Positions 25,209 through 33,076 of a stretch of DNA of 64,000 nucleotides are shown one piece after another. This stretch comes from Edaphobacter sp. 4G125 (GTDB lineage: Bacteria > Acidobacteriota > Terriglobia > Terriglobales > Acidobacteriaceae). The stretch lies in the NCBI RefSeq assembly GCF_014274685.1, contig NZ_CP060393.1, forward strand, positions 1,113,501 to 1,177,500. Direction: 5' to 3'. Both the position numbers and the translations under genes were made by a program. Under the pieces are notes generated by a model. That model saw nothing but the letters and a program-made list of their open reading frames with translations, was not told where the DNA came from and ran no database searches. Numbering within the stretch: position 1 is the first letter of the stretch; every line of letters begins with the position of its first letter.

Positions 25209-26969
25209 CTAGCGGTTGCTCTTTCCTCGTTTGAGGGTCAGCGTTGGCGGCTTCTTTTTGCCGGGCAGTTTCTTTCGAGCGACAGTCCGAGCCGATTTCT
25301 TCGCGGCTGTTTTCTTTCCTTTGCTCTTAGCAGGCTTCTTTTTCGTAGGCGCGGAGGTAGGTTTCACAACGGGGATAAGTTGAGGTGCGATAGGAGAACC
25401 CAGTCCAGTGCAGGCATCCCAACCGATAGTAGCCTGGAAGGCTCCGTTATTGCCCTGCGTGATGTCGTGGAAAGCAGCCTTCGCGGTGGCAGTGTAGATC
25501 GCCGGATTGATGAAGCCAGCGGAGGCCCCATTTTGTTGGTTGGCCAGCGCGATGAGACCGGCCCACAACGGAGCAACAGCGCTGGTGCCTCCGATCACAA
25601 TGGTTTGTCCATCGACGCGGATCGTGTAGCCGGTGTTTGGGTCGGCGTTGCCCGCTACATCAGGAACCCCGCGACCTCCAGCAGAGGTTGTAGGCTTAGG
25701 GACGTTCGCGCCGGACTGCCATGAAGGCAGAGCGAAGGTGTTCGACACACCGCCGCCGGTCGCGCCACCTCCTTGATCGTTCCATACGGTTTCGGCGGTG
25801 ATGGCTCCATTGGAGCTTTGCAGACTCGTTCCGCCGCAGGCGAGGACATGCGGGCTGGAGGCGGGGAAGTCAACGTGATTCTGAGTGTCAGTAATGCCGT
25901 CGGAGGAACCGTTGTCTCCCGCAGCGACGGTAATGGTGATGCCGAGAGCCGCCGCAGACTGGCAGACCGCGTCGAGTGCATTCATCGCCTGTGCGGTCCA
26001 CCGGACCTCAGGTGCTCCCCAGGAGATGGATAGGATACTGGGTTTGTACTTCGTGTCGTGTACGGCGGCGCCGATAGCGTCGATAAAACCCTGGTCGGTA
26101 TTGGGCGCAAAATAGACCACGATACGGGCTCCGGGAGCGACAGCGGCGGCGACTTCGATGTCCAACATCACCTCGCCGTCCGCGCCATTGGCGTTGCTCG
26201 GAGAGTTTTTGGCTCCGGAGACGGAAACCGCGATGACTTGCGGCGGCTTCTGACCGAGCGACTTGAAGTAGGCAGTGATGTCGGCCTGGCGGAAACCTCC
26301 CCCGAGTTCAAGCAGAGCAATAGTCTGGTTCGCAGCGGTGGAGTTCGATGGAAAGCCATAGAGCTGGCCCACCTGAACCGGAGTGTAAGAGATAGCGGAA
26401 GCATGAGGACGAGCGAAACCACCTGCCTGTGCGATGCGATTGGCGGCAGCACCTGTATCTCCTGCGAAACGGAAGTGAGGCTGAGCCTGGGGACGATTGT
26501 CGAGGCCGAGAATTGCGACGACAGGCCCAACGAGTTCCTGCGGGAGGTAGATTCCACCTTGGCGGACCCGGCAGATGTCATCGCCAATGGATTTGTGAAC
26601 GAGGGTGACGCCGAAGGCTCGCTGGAGATTTGTAATCGTTCCGGTGAGCTTCATGGTGCGGCGACCGGGAGCGGGCGTCCCGGGCTGTATGGTCAGGCCA
26701 TACTCCTTTGCAAAAGCGCGAACGAGTTTGACTGCGGCAGGATCTGCTGCGTGGCTGGCGCGAAACTGGGCGCGAGTGAGGCGCTGTTCTCCTGTGGTGT
26801 GTTCAGCCTGAAGCGGTACTTTGCGACGAACCATCACGGAGACGGTGATACGGTGTCTGCTGGAGATGGGATTTCCGAGATCACCAGGAGCGATAGGATT
26901 TTTTTCGCTGCCGGGAAGCAGGGTACGAGGCTGCGTGGAAAAATGAGAGACGGACTTTCGGGAAGCCAT
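25209..26969 (-). CDS. S53 family peptidase (sedolisin/kumamolisin type)
   Basis: Acid serine-carboxyl peptidase of 586 residues. The N-terminal 190 residues form a pro-kumamolisin activation domain. The catalytic Glu/Asp pair is in GEVMLDIEV (E-x3-D), the oxyanion aspartate in AAGDNGSSDG, and the nucleophile serine in GGTSAVAP. A Ca site near the C-terminus is suggested by DITQGNNG. No classical signal peptide is visible, as in kumamolisin itself. After the catalytic domain come some 60 residues very rich in Lys, Ala, Thr and Pro. The ATG at 26969 has a GGAGG site; the TTG one codon earlier is less likely. Probably a secreted enzyme for acid soils. Confidence 0.9.
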   Translation of the reverse strand: MASRKSVSHFSTQPRTLLPGSEKNPIAPGDLGNPISSRHRITVSVMVRRKVPLQAEHTTGEQRLTRAQFRASHAADPAAVKLVRAFAKEYGLTIQPGTPAPGRRTMKLTGTITNLQRAFGVTLVHKSIGDDICRVRQGGIYLPQELVGPVVAILGLDNRPQAQPHFRFAGDTGAAANRIAQAGGFARPHASAISYTPVQVGQLYGFPSNSTAANQTIALLELGGGFRQADITAYFKSLGQKPPQVIAVSVSGAKNSPSNANGADGEVMLDIEVAAAVAPGARIVVYFAPNTDQGFIDAIGAAVHDTKYKPSILSISWGAPEVRWTAQAMNALDAVCQSAAALGITITVAAGDNGSSDGITDTQNHVDFPASSPHVLACGGTSLQSSNGAITAETVWNDQGGGATGGGVSNTFALPSWQSGANVPKPTTSAGGRGVPDVAGNADPNTGYTIRVDGQTIVIGGTSAVAPLWAGLIALANQQNGASAGFINPAIYTATAKAAFHDITQGNNGAFQATIGWDACTGLGSPIAPQLIPVVKPTSAPTKKKPAKSKGKKTAAKKSARTVARKKLPGKKKPPTLTLKRGKSNR

Positions 26970-27083
26970 CAAATTCCTCCATCTTGCACTTCGAAACTAT
27001 GGGCCGATTACACCGGAAGATTGTGAGCCTATGGTATGCCGGATGATACGCGATAGGAAGATATTCGCGTTGCCATGACAGGT

Positions 27084-27109
27084 TTTATCTTTCAATTATG
27101 GAAGATAAA
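27084..27109 (+). promoter_or_regulatory. Inverted repeat upstream of the fucose genes
   Basis: TTTATCTT (27084-27091) and AAGATAAA (27102-27109), perfect 8-bp arms 10 nt apart, 32 nt before the lactonase start. Shape and place suit an operator for a sugar-responsive repressor; the regulator is not in the window. Confidence 0.35.
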
Positions 27110-27140
27110 TTTTGAGTATGATTCATTGGAGGAGTCAAGC

Positions 27141-27974
27141 GTGACGCAAAGGATTGATGCGCATCACCATCTATGGCGGTACTCGGTGAAAGAGTATGGA
27201 TGGATCGATGGAAGCATGGCTGCACTACAGCGAGACTTTTTGCCGGAAGACCTGATCGCTGCAATGCGCTCGGCAGGAGTCGACGGAACGATTGCGGTGC
27301 AGGCACGGCAGACTCTGGAGGAGACGCACTGGCTGCTGGAGCTGGCGGATCGGCATCAAGAGATTTGCGGAGTTGCCGGATGGGCTCCGATTGCGAGTCC
27401 TGAGTTTCGCGCGAGTCTTGAGGCGCTCGTCGGTCAACCAAAGCTAAAAGGTCTGCGGCATATCGTTCAGGCGGAGCCAGATGAGAATTTCATTCTGCGG
27501 GAGGATTTCAATCGCGGGATTCGCATTTTGCACGGAACCGGGCTGGTCTACGACATTCTGATCTATGAGCGGCATCTACCGCAGGCGATTGCGTTTGTGG
27601 ATCGTCATCCGGATCAGGTATTTGTGCTGGACCACATCGCCAAGCCACGGATCGGTGAAGGCGCGCTGGAGCCATGGGCTACGCAGATACGGGAGTTGGC
27701 GAAACGGGAAAATGTTTTCTGCAAGATCTCTGGGATGGTGACGGAGGCGGACTGGAAGCGATGGACTCCTGAGGGGCTTCGGCCATATCTGGATACGGTG
27801 GTGGAAGCATTTGGTCCGAAGCGCCTGATGGTTGGGTCTGATTGGCCGGTGTGTCTAGTGGCCTGCGGATATGCGCAGTGGTTTCACCTACTGGAGCAGT
27901 ATTTCACTGGATTCAGCGTACAGGAGCGCGATGCGGTCTTTGGCGATAATGCCAGGCGCGTGTATGGGATATAA
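27141..27974 (+). CDS. Amidohydrolase, probable L-fuconolactonase
   Basis: A 277-residue TIM-barrel hydrolase of the amidohydrolase-2 group. Metal ligands are visible in IDAHHHLWRY at the N-terminus, GLRHIVQ, VLDHIAKP and MVGSDWPVC. The pattern fits sugar lactonases that open L-fucono- or L-rhamnono-lactone. I start at GTG 27141, which has GGAGGAG at the right distance; the frame is open 22 codons further upstream without support. The next gene on the strand is a FucP permease, so a non-phosphorylating L-fucose route is the best reading. The dehydrogenase, dehydratase and aldolase of that route are not here. Confidence 0.8.
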   Translation: MTQRIDAHHHLWRYSVKEYGWIDGSMAALQRDFLPEDLIAAMRSAGVDGTIAVQARQTLEETHWLLELADRHQEICGVAGWAPIASPEFRASLEALVGQPKLKGLRHIVQAEPDENFILREDFNRGIRILHGTGLVYDILIYERHLPQAIAFVDRHPDQVFVLDHIAKPRIGEGALEPWATQIRELAKRENVFCKISGMVTEADWKRWTPEGLRPYLDTVVEAFGPKRLMVGSDWPVCLVACGYAQWFHLLEQYFTGFSVQERDAVFGDNARRVYGI

Positions 27975-28063
27975 GTACCTGGAATAAATCAGCCAGGAAA
28001 CAGCGCGGACATGTAGGATTTTCCTCACGGCATTGAGATGGGATTTTCAGAAACGGAGAACGC

Positions 28064-29395
28064 ATGCAGATTTCAGCACCGGTAACAGGCACAAAGACGA
28101 ATACGGCAACGAGCGGAAAACATCCGGTGTTTCCGGTGGGAAACATGGTGCCCTTTGTGTTGGTTACAGTGTTGTTCTTCCTGTGGGGAATGTCGAATAA
28201 CCTGACGGACATTCTGGTGCAGCAGTTCCGGAAATCGCTGGAGCTTTCGCAGTTCAGCGCACAGTTGGTGCAGACGGCAAACTTTCTTGGATATTTCTGC
28301 ATGGCGATTCCAGCTGGCCTGGTGATGCGGCGGTGGGGATACAAGACCGGAATGGTGGCCGGCCTGGTGATCTTCGGTTCGGGAATGTTGTTGTTTCTGC
28401 CTGCCGCTGTGCGCGGGCAGTATGCGATGTTCCTTGTCGCGCTGTTTACGGTGGGTTGCGGCGCTTCGATTCTGGAGACGGCGGCGAATCCCTTCATCGC
28501 GCAGTTTGGCGATCCGGTGACTTCGGAACAGCGGTTGAATTTTTCACAAGCATTCAACCCTCCGGGGACGATTGCCGGCGTACTGATTGGTACATACTTC
28601 ATCTTCTCGGGCGTAGAGCCCAATGCGGTGGAGATTGGACAGATGAAGGCGGCAGGAACGTATCAGGCCTATCTGCATGGCGAGATCATGCGTGTCGTGC
28701 CGACATATCTTGCGTTCGGAGTCGTTGTGCTTCTATGCGCATTGATCCTCTCCAGAACGAAGTTTCCGGTGATTCAATCGGAACATGAAGGAGCAGGAGA
28801 AGATCACGGGAGCTTTGCCGAACTACTTCAAAATCCCGCTATCTGGATTGCGGTGGCGGCGAATTTCTGCAACGTTGGTGCGCAGGTTTCGTCGTGGAGC
28901 AGCTTGATTCCCTATATGAAGCAGTACACGGTGGTGAGTGAACGAACGGCAGCGCACTATCTGACAGCGGTCCTGATTGCGATGATGATTGGAAGATTCG
29001 TATCAACTCCGCTGATGCGCTATATCCGGCCGAGTCTAATGCTGGGTGCGTATGGTGTCTGCAATGCGGTGATGATGCTGATCGCAGTATTACGGCCGGG
29101 AATGCTGGGCGCGTGGGCTGTGGTTGCGAGCGGCTTTTTCATCTCCATCATGTTTCCGACGATCTTTGCTCTTGGGTTGAAAGGATTGGGCAGAAATACC
29201 AAATTGGGCGGATCCCTTCTGGTGATGGCCATCGTTGGAGGAGCGGTCTTTCCGCCGATTGCTGGTTTGATCGCACGGCAGACGGGAAGTCTGGCCTTGG
29301 GATACCTCGTTTCGCTGGTTGGCTTTGCAGTCGTAGGGATCTATGGGTTCTATCAGTCAACTCAGAGGACGCTGCTGTCAGGACCAGCGTACTAG
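28064..29395 (+). CDS. fucP: L-fucose:H+ symporter family permease
   Basis: A 443-residue major-facilitator protein with twelve predicted helices. Family marks are FFLWGMSNNLTDILVQQF, QTANFLGYFCMAIPAGLVM and ETAANPFIAQFG, which are typical of the fucose-galactose-glucose H+ symporter group to which FucP belongs. It imports a hexose with a proton across the inner membrane. It follows the lactonase gene by 89 nt and has a GGAG site before ATG. Specificity for fucose is inferred from similarity and neighbour. Copy B of the intergenic element starts 3 nt after the stop. Confidence 0.87.
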   Translation: MQISAPVTGTKTNTATSGKHPVFPVGNMVPFVLVTVLFFLWGMSNNLTDILVQQFRKSLELSQFSAQLVQTANFLGYFCMAIPAGLVMRRWGYKTGMVAGLVIFGSGMLLFLPAAVRGQYAMFLVALFTVGCGASILETAANPFIAQFGDPVTSEQRLNFSQAFNPPGTIAGVLIGTYFIFSGVEPNAVEIGQMKAAGTYQAYLHGEIMRVVPTYLAFGVVVLLCALILSRTKFPVIQSEHEGAGEDHGSFAELLQNPAIWIAVAANFCNVGAQVSSWSSLIPYMKQYTVVSERTAAHYLTAVLIAMMIGRFVSTPLMRYIRPSLMLGAYGVCNAVMMLIAVLRPGMLGAWAVVASGFFISIMFPTIFALGLKGLGRNTKLGGSLLVMAIVGGAVFPPIAGLIARQTGSLALGYLVSLVGFAVVGIYGFYQSTQRTLLSGPAY

Positions 29396-29397
29396 GG

Positions 29398-29454
29398 TCC
29401 CCCCCCCGATTTTGTGCAAAGTATTCGAACCATTGTAGTTAGGTCTGGACCTCC
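29398..29454 (+). repeat. Intergenic element, copy B of three
   Basis: Starts 3 nt after the fucP stop with a run of nine C, then GTGCAAAGTATTCGAAC at 29414 and TAGGTCTGGACCTCC at 29440, again 26 nt apart. The end motif AGGTC-TG-GACCT is palindromic. Confidence 0.75.
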
Positions 29455-29473
29455 TTCTTTTGAGTGAAATGGA

Positions 29474-29499
29474 AATCCCCGGCGAGTAGGCCGGGGATT
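29474..29499 (+). terminator. Hairpin after fucP
   Basis: AATCCCCGGC, 6-nt loop, GCCGGGGATT: 10 perfect base pairs, followed by a moderately T-rich stretch (ATCTGGTCTGTTTC). Likely intrinsic or 3'-stabilising. Confidence 0.6.
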
Positions 29500-29640
29500 A
29501 TCTGGTCTGTTTCTATTTTAGAGAATGACAGGGGGTGAATTTGCATCTCAGCAGTTGCGAGGTTAGTGGTTTTATTTTGTTGAGGATGCAAGATTTTTTG
29601 GGAGATCCAGGGCTTGACAGGTTCCGTTCCGGGGTTCGCA

Positions 29641-29690
29641 AAATGCAAATTTGGGGATTCCTCGACTACGCTTCGTTCCGATCGCACCTT
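29641..29690 (+). repeat. Dispersed repeat, divergent copy 4
   Basis: AAATGCAAATTTGGGGATTCC then CGACTACGCTTCG; the final GAATGAC is replaced by GATCGCAC, so this copy is the least certain. Confidence 0.4.
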
Positions 29691-29704
29691 TAGGAAGCGG
29701 GATC

Positions 29705-30349
29705 CTAAGGGACGAAGCGTAGATAGACGAGGTAGCAGAGGAGTGTCCCCACTGCGGCCAGGATCAGGCCGGAGGTTCGCCGTTTGTAGACGAAGAAGAG
29801 AAGCAGCAGTCCTGTCAGTGAGACCAGGGTGAGCAGAATGGCCGATAGGTCGATCAGCCAGATCCATGTCTTTCCAGCATCACGTCCTTTGTGCAGATCG
29901 TTGATAACCGCGACAAAGCCGTTCCGGACCTCAATGAGGTCATAGTGGCCGGTGCTGCGATCGATGGCGACATCTGCGGAGTAGCCGGGCGCTTTGAACG
30001 AGACGGAGAGCTGATCGTCGTCGATGCGGAAATCGGAGACGGTTCCGTGAAGTTTATTAGCGGAGCGAAGTCGCTCGACGATCTCGAGTTTTGCTGGTTC
30101 GGTCTTGCCGGAAGGTCGAACCCACTCTTGCGGCATCTGGCCGGTAGAGTGGATGGTCTTTTCCTGATTCGAGAACCAGTCGGCGTGGTTGAGAGTGAGG
30201 CCGGTAACGGCAAAGAACAGGACGATCGCAAACGACCCCATCGAGAGATAGATATGGAGCCATCGCGCGACGACCGCAGTTTTGCGTCGCAGGTGAACGC
30301 GAAGTCCGGGTGCAGGTTTGGAGGGCTGAGTTTGGATCGATGTAGGCAT
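29705..30349 (-). CDS. PepSY-associated membrane protein
   Basis: A 214-residue inner-membrane protein with one helix near residues 30-50 (LHIYLSMGSFAIVLFFAVTG), a periplasmic PepSY-like domain and two C-terminal helices. WLHIYLSMGSF with its histidine, and NDLHKGRDAGKTW, also with histidine, are the usual marks of PepSY-TM proteins linked to iron reduction and flavin electron transfer; the histidines may bind haem. It is the last gene of a minus-strand group with ApbE-DUF2271 and EF-hand proteins, separated by 205 nt holding two dispersed repeats. A role as transmembrane electron carrier is inferred. Confidence 0.78.
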   Translation of the reverse strand: MPTSIQTQPSKPAPGLRVHLRRKTAVVARWLHIYLSMGSFAIVLFFAVTGLTLNHADWFSNQEKTIHSTGQMPQEWVRPSGKTEPAKLEIVERLRSANKLHGTVSDFRIDDDQLSVSFKAPGYSADVAIDRSTGHYDLIEVRNGFVAVINDLHKGRDAGKTWIWLIDLSAILLTLVSLTGLLLLFFVYKRRTSGLILAAVGTLLCYLVYLRFVP

Positions 30350-30367
30350 CGTTGGCTGAGATTGTTT

Positions 30368-30417
30368 AACCGCAGATCCTTCGGCTACGCGCGGTGCGCT
30401 TCGCTCAGGATGACACT
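30368..30417 (+). repeat. Dispersed repeat, copy 5
   Basis: ACCGCAGATCCTTCGGC then a variable middle and CTTCGCTCAGGATGACAC. Confidence 0.6.
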
Positions 30418-30477
30418 ATCTTGGACTACTGGAACTAGTCGTTCCTGGTTGAGGGTTGTGGTTGTACGAGCACTGCA

Positions 30478-30530
30478 AAATGCGGGGATTTCTCCGCTTC
30501 GTTGCCATGCAACTTCGGTCGAAATGACGC
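30478..30530 (+). repeat. Dispersed repeat, copy 6
   Basis: AAATGCGGGGATTTCTCCGC then CTTCGGTCGAAATGACGC. The AAATGCGGGGATT head is shared with copies 1 to 4. Confidence 0.6.
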
Positions 30531-30554
30531 TTCTTGTGAGCAGCCTTACTCTCC

Positions 30555-32048
30555 TTAGTTGTGCTTACCGTAGTCAAGAGCGGCGCTCGCTATCTCCTTA
30601 TTTCCGGAAAGTGTGAACAGGGCTGGAGTCTTGCCGTCCCAGTTGATCTCCTGACGCATCAGGCCGTGGGTCCCGTGTTCGCGTGAGGCTTCGATGAAGA
30701 TGGTGTATTTGCCGGGTTTCACGGGTTTCCCTGCGTTATCTTTTCCATCCCAGCGGAGGGTGTATTTTCCGGGTGACCGAGTCGCAGAAGAGATGGTGGT
30801 GGAGAGGTCCGTTCCTTCGGCGAGGTTGCGAACCTGATCGGCGTGGTACCAGGACTTCAGCTCGGGGAGCCAACGGGGTTTCTGGAACCAGAGCGCCAGG
30901 GTACGCACAGGGAAGTGGTCGGCATCTTCAACCCATACGGCAACGTAGGGTCTGCGATAGCGCGGATCGTCGATGCGCGCGAGTTCAAAGTTGATGAGCA
31001 GATCGAGCGATGGCGCAGCTTTCTTCTGTGGAACGTAGGCGACCGTTTGAATCCGGGGGACTTCACGCGAGGACCAGTTGCGGCTAGTGATAGTACGGCC
31101 ATCGCGAAGGATCAACAGATAATCGACGTCCGGCATCGAAGCGGCTAATTTGCGGCTCTGGCTGGGTGACATGACAGAGAAGGCTGTAGCCAGGGCTCCG
31201 GCAGTTGCGGGGTCACCTGCGATTACGGTTGAAGAAAGAACGGACTCTGCCGGTTCGGCAGTGCGCGGGTCGATGATGTGAGAGTAGTGAGTGCCATGAA
31301 TATCGAAGCCGCGCCGGTAGTCACCGCTGGTCGCAATGGTGCGGTTCGAGAGTCGGACGAGATCGATAGGGGGATCGTTCTCCGCCGCGGCGCGAGGATC
31401 GGTGATGGCGACTCGTTCGGTAATGTTTCCGCGAAGGACAATGTCTCCGCCGATGTTGAGGAGGACTCCGGTGGCTCCAGCCGCAAGCGCTGCATTGGCG
31501 GCATGGTTCGCGATATAGCTCTTGGCGAAAGAGTTCAATGCGATAGGAGCATCATCGAGGTGAGTTGCCGTGTGATGAACCGGATCGAGCGACCAGTGAG
31601 GGCGCTGCATGGCGGCGACGGCTCTCTGGAGTTCAGCGTCGGTGGGCTCACGGTCTTCGACTGCGGCAAGTTTCCATGCGCGCACTGCTGTTTCCGCGGA
31701 GGCATCGAGAGCACCGCCGGTCTGCTGGCGCCAATGATCGAAGAGATCGAGTACCTCGTAGAGTTCGGGCGAGACGTGAACAGGAATGTTGTGGGTGCTG
31801 TTCCAGCGGGAGAACTCGCTGGTGGGAGACCAGGCGCTGAGGATGCGGTTCTCGCGATCAATCTCGTGGAGCACGGCCTCTTCTGCTTTTGCAGCCTGAG
31901 CTTTGCTGGAGGTGCGCAGCTTGAGCTCGAGCGAGGTTCCGAGGACGTTTTCATGATGCGAGATATAGAGAGAAGACTGCGACTGGGCAGAGGCGAGAGG
32001 AATCGCGAGCGAAAGCAGAAGGGCTGCAGAGATCTTAAAGGGATTCAT
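30555..32048 (-). CDS. apbE: ApbE-type FMN transferase fused to DUF2271
   Basis: A 497-residue exported protein. A signal peptide (FKISAALLLSLAIPLASAQ) precedes the ApbE domain (about residues 25-330), which attaches FMN from FAD to threonine or serine of target proteins outside the cytoplasm. ApbE marks include LNIGGDIVLRG, TIATSGDYRRGF and YSHIIDPRT. The C-terminal 150 residues match DUF2271 (PYVAVWVEDADHFPVRTLALW ... YTLRWDGKDNAGKP). It starts 5 nt after the EF-hand gene and is followed by PepSY, a set seen with extracytoplasmic flavin electron transfer. No flavinylation-site motif of the D-G-A-T type is visible in its neighbours. Confidence 0.88.
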   Translation of the reverse strand: MNPFKISAALLLSLAIPLASAQSQSSLYISHHENVLGTSLELKLRTSSKAQAAKAEEAVLHEIDRENRILSAWSPTSEFSRWNSTHNIPVHVSPELYEVLDLFDHWRQQTGGALDASAETAVRAWKLAAVEDREPTDAELQRAVAAMQRPHWSLDPVHHTATHLDDAPIALNSFAKSYIANHAANAALAAGATGVLLNIGGDIVLRGNITERVAITDPRAAAENDPPIDLVRLSNRTIATSGDYRRGFDIHGTHYSHIIDPRTAEPAESVLSSTVIAGDPATAGALATAFSVMSPSQSRKLAASMPDVDYLLILRDGRTITSRNWSSREVPRIQTVAYVPQKKAAPSLDLLINFELARIDDPRYRRPYVAVWVEDADHFPVRTLALWFQKPRWLPELKSWYHADQVRNLAEGTDLSTTISSATRSPGKYTLRWDGKDNAGKPVKPGKYTIFIEASREHGTHGLMRQEINWDGKTPALFTLSGNKEIASAALDYGKHN

Positions 32049-32053
32049 AGGAG

Positions 32054-32893
32054 TCAGGGACGCGTTCCTTGAGGATGAGAAGCTTCATTGCTGTTGCCTT
32101 CGCGACGAGGCTGCTGAGGAGGCAGATTTGTGAAGTAGACGACAAGCTCGTCTTCAGTAAGAAAACCGTCGTGATTGGTATCGATGCTTTCAAACTGCTG
32201 TTGCATACGATCGGGAGCTTCGGCTTTCGCGATCTTGCCGTCCTTATTGGTGTCCCACTCGTCGAGCATGTGTTTGGCCCGGTCGACGGGTGTCATCTGT
32301 CTAGGACGGAGTTCTGCTGAGGAAAGTTCACCATCGCCATCTTTATCAAGAGACTTTAACGAAACTGGAGCAGCGGCGATCTCTTCGGCGGAGAGGATTC
32401 CGTCATGGTTGGTGTCGATAGCGTCCAGGATGGGATCCATACGAGTGGCATTGCCTGAGTGCTGAACACGTCCCTTGGGACCTGTCTGGCCCGCCGCTGA
32501 GGCACGAATCTCATCGGGTGTCAGTTTGCCGTCGTGGTTGATATCGGCTCGCGTGAAGAAGCCCTGAAGACGTTCCGGTACCTCGTCGCGAGTGAGAACG
32601 CCATCGCCATTGCGATCGAGCGCCATCAGACGCTGCACTGTTTCATCTGGTTTATTGGCGTTCGGATCGGCAGGATTGGGAAGATATTCGAGCGAGGTCA
32701 ACTGGCCGTCATGGTCGAGATCGAGGGTGAGAAGTGAGGTGCTGGCGGCAGCGATTTCGTCCGCAGAGAGCTTGCCATCATGGTTGGTATCGAGCGCCAG
32801 AAATGCCGGCCGAAGTGGAGGTGCACCGGGCCCTTGTGCCAGAGCTGGGGACACAATCAGCAACAGAGAGAGTGATAAGTACTTACGATGCAT
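32054..32893 (-). CDS. Secreted protein with eight EF-hands
   Basis: A 279-residue exported protein with signal peptide (YLSLSLLLIVSPALAQ) and eight EF-hand loops of the D-x-[DN]-x-DG type, for example DTNHDGKLSADE, DRNGDGVLTRDE and DKDGDGELSSAE. Each loop keeps the calcium-ligand pattern ending in glutamate. It is the first gene of the minus-strand group leading to ApbE-DUF2271 and PepSY. Two palindromic operator-like sites lie 33-79 bases upstream of its start. Calcium binding is well supported; its role beside a flavin-transfer system is unknown. Confidence 0.9.
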   Translation of the reverse strand: MHRKYLSLSLLLIVSPALAQGPGAPPLRPAFLALDTNHDGKLSADEIAAASTSLLTLDLDHDGQLTSLEYLPNPADPNANKPDETVQRLMALDRNGDGVLTRDEVPERLQGFFTRADINHDGKLTPDEIRASAAGQTGPKGRVQHSGNATRMDPILDAIDTNHDGILSAEEIAAAPVSLKSLDKDGDGELSSAELRPRQMTPVDRAKHMLDEWDTNKDGKIAKAEAPDRMQQQFESIDTNHDGFLTEDELVVYFTNLPPQQPRREGNSNEASHPQGTRP

Positions 32894-32925
32894 GGGTCAG
32901 GTGCCGTACGCTGCCGGATGGATTG

Positions 32926-32972
32926 AGGACAAAAAGAGTCCTATTTCTTTATAGGACAAATTTAGTCCTATA
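32926..32972 (-). promoter_or_regulatory. Two tandem palindromic operators
   Basis: Site 1: AGGAC-AAAAAGA-GTCCT (32926-32942). Site 2: TATAGGAC-AAATTTA-GTCCTATA (32950-32972). Both have a 7-nt AT spacer and the same GGAC/GTCC half-site; centres are 27 nt apart. The form resembles Rrf2-family (IscR/NsrR-like) binding sites. They lie just upstream of the EF-hand gene and would control the EF-hand, ApbE and PepSY genes. Confidence 0.6.
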
Positions 32973-33008
32973 TCAAGGCGAATGTGAGTGGAGTCGTAGA
33001 ATTCAAGT

Positions 33009-33061
33009 TAAATCGCAGATCCTGAGCGAAGCGCTGAAGGCGCATACGCTCAGGATGACAC
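33009..33061 (+). repeat. Dispersed repeat, copy 7
   Basis: AAATCGCAGATCCTGAGCG then a middle and ATACGCTCAGGATGACAC. It shares head and tail with copy 5. Confidence 0.6.
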
Positions 33062-33076
33062 TTCAACTGAGTGATG

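Larger units (their letters stand above)
29455..29704. other. Rest of the fucP / PepSY convergent gap
   Basis: Holds the fucP terminator hairpin, a GGGCTTGACAGG segment also near copy A, and one divergent dispersed repeat. Reading frames here are not gene-like. Confidence 0.5.
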
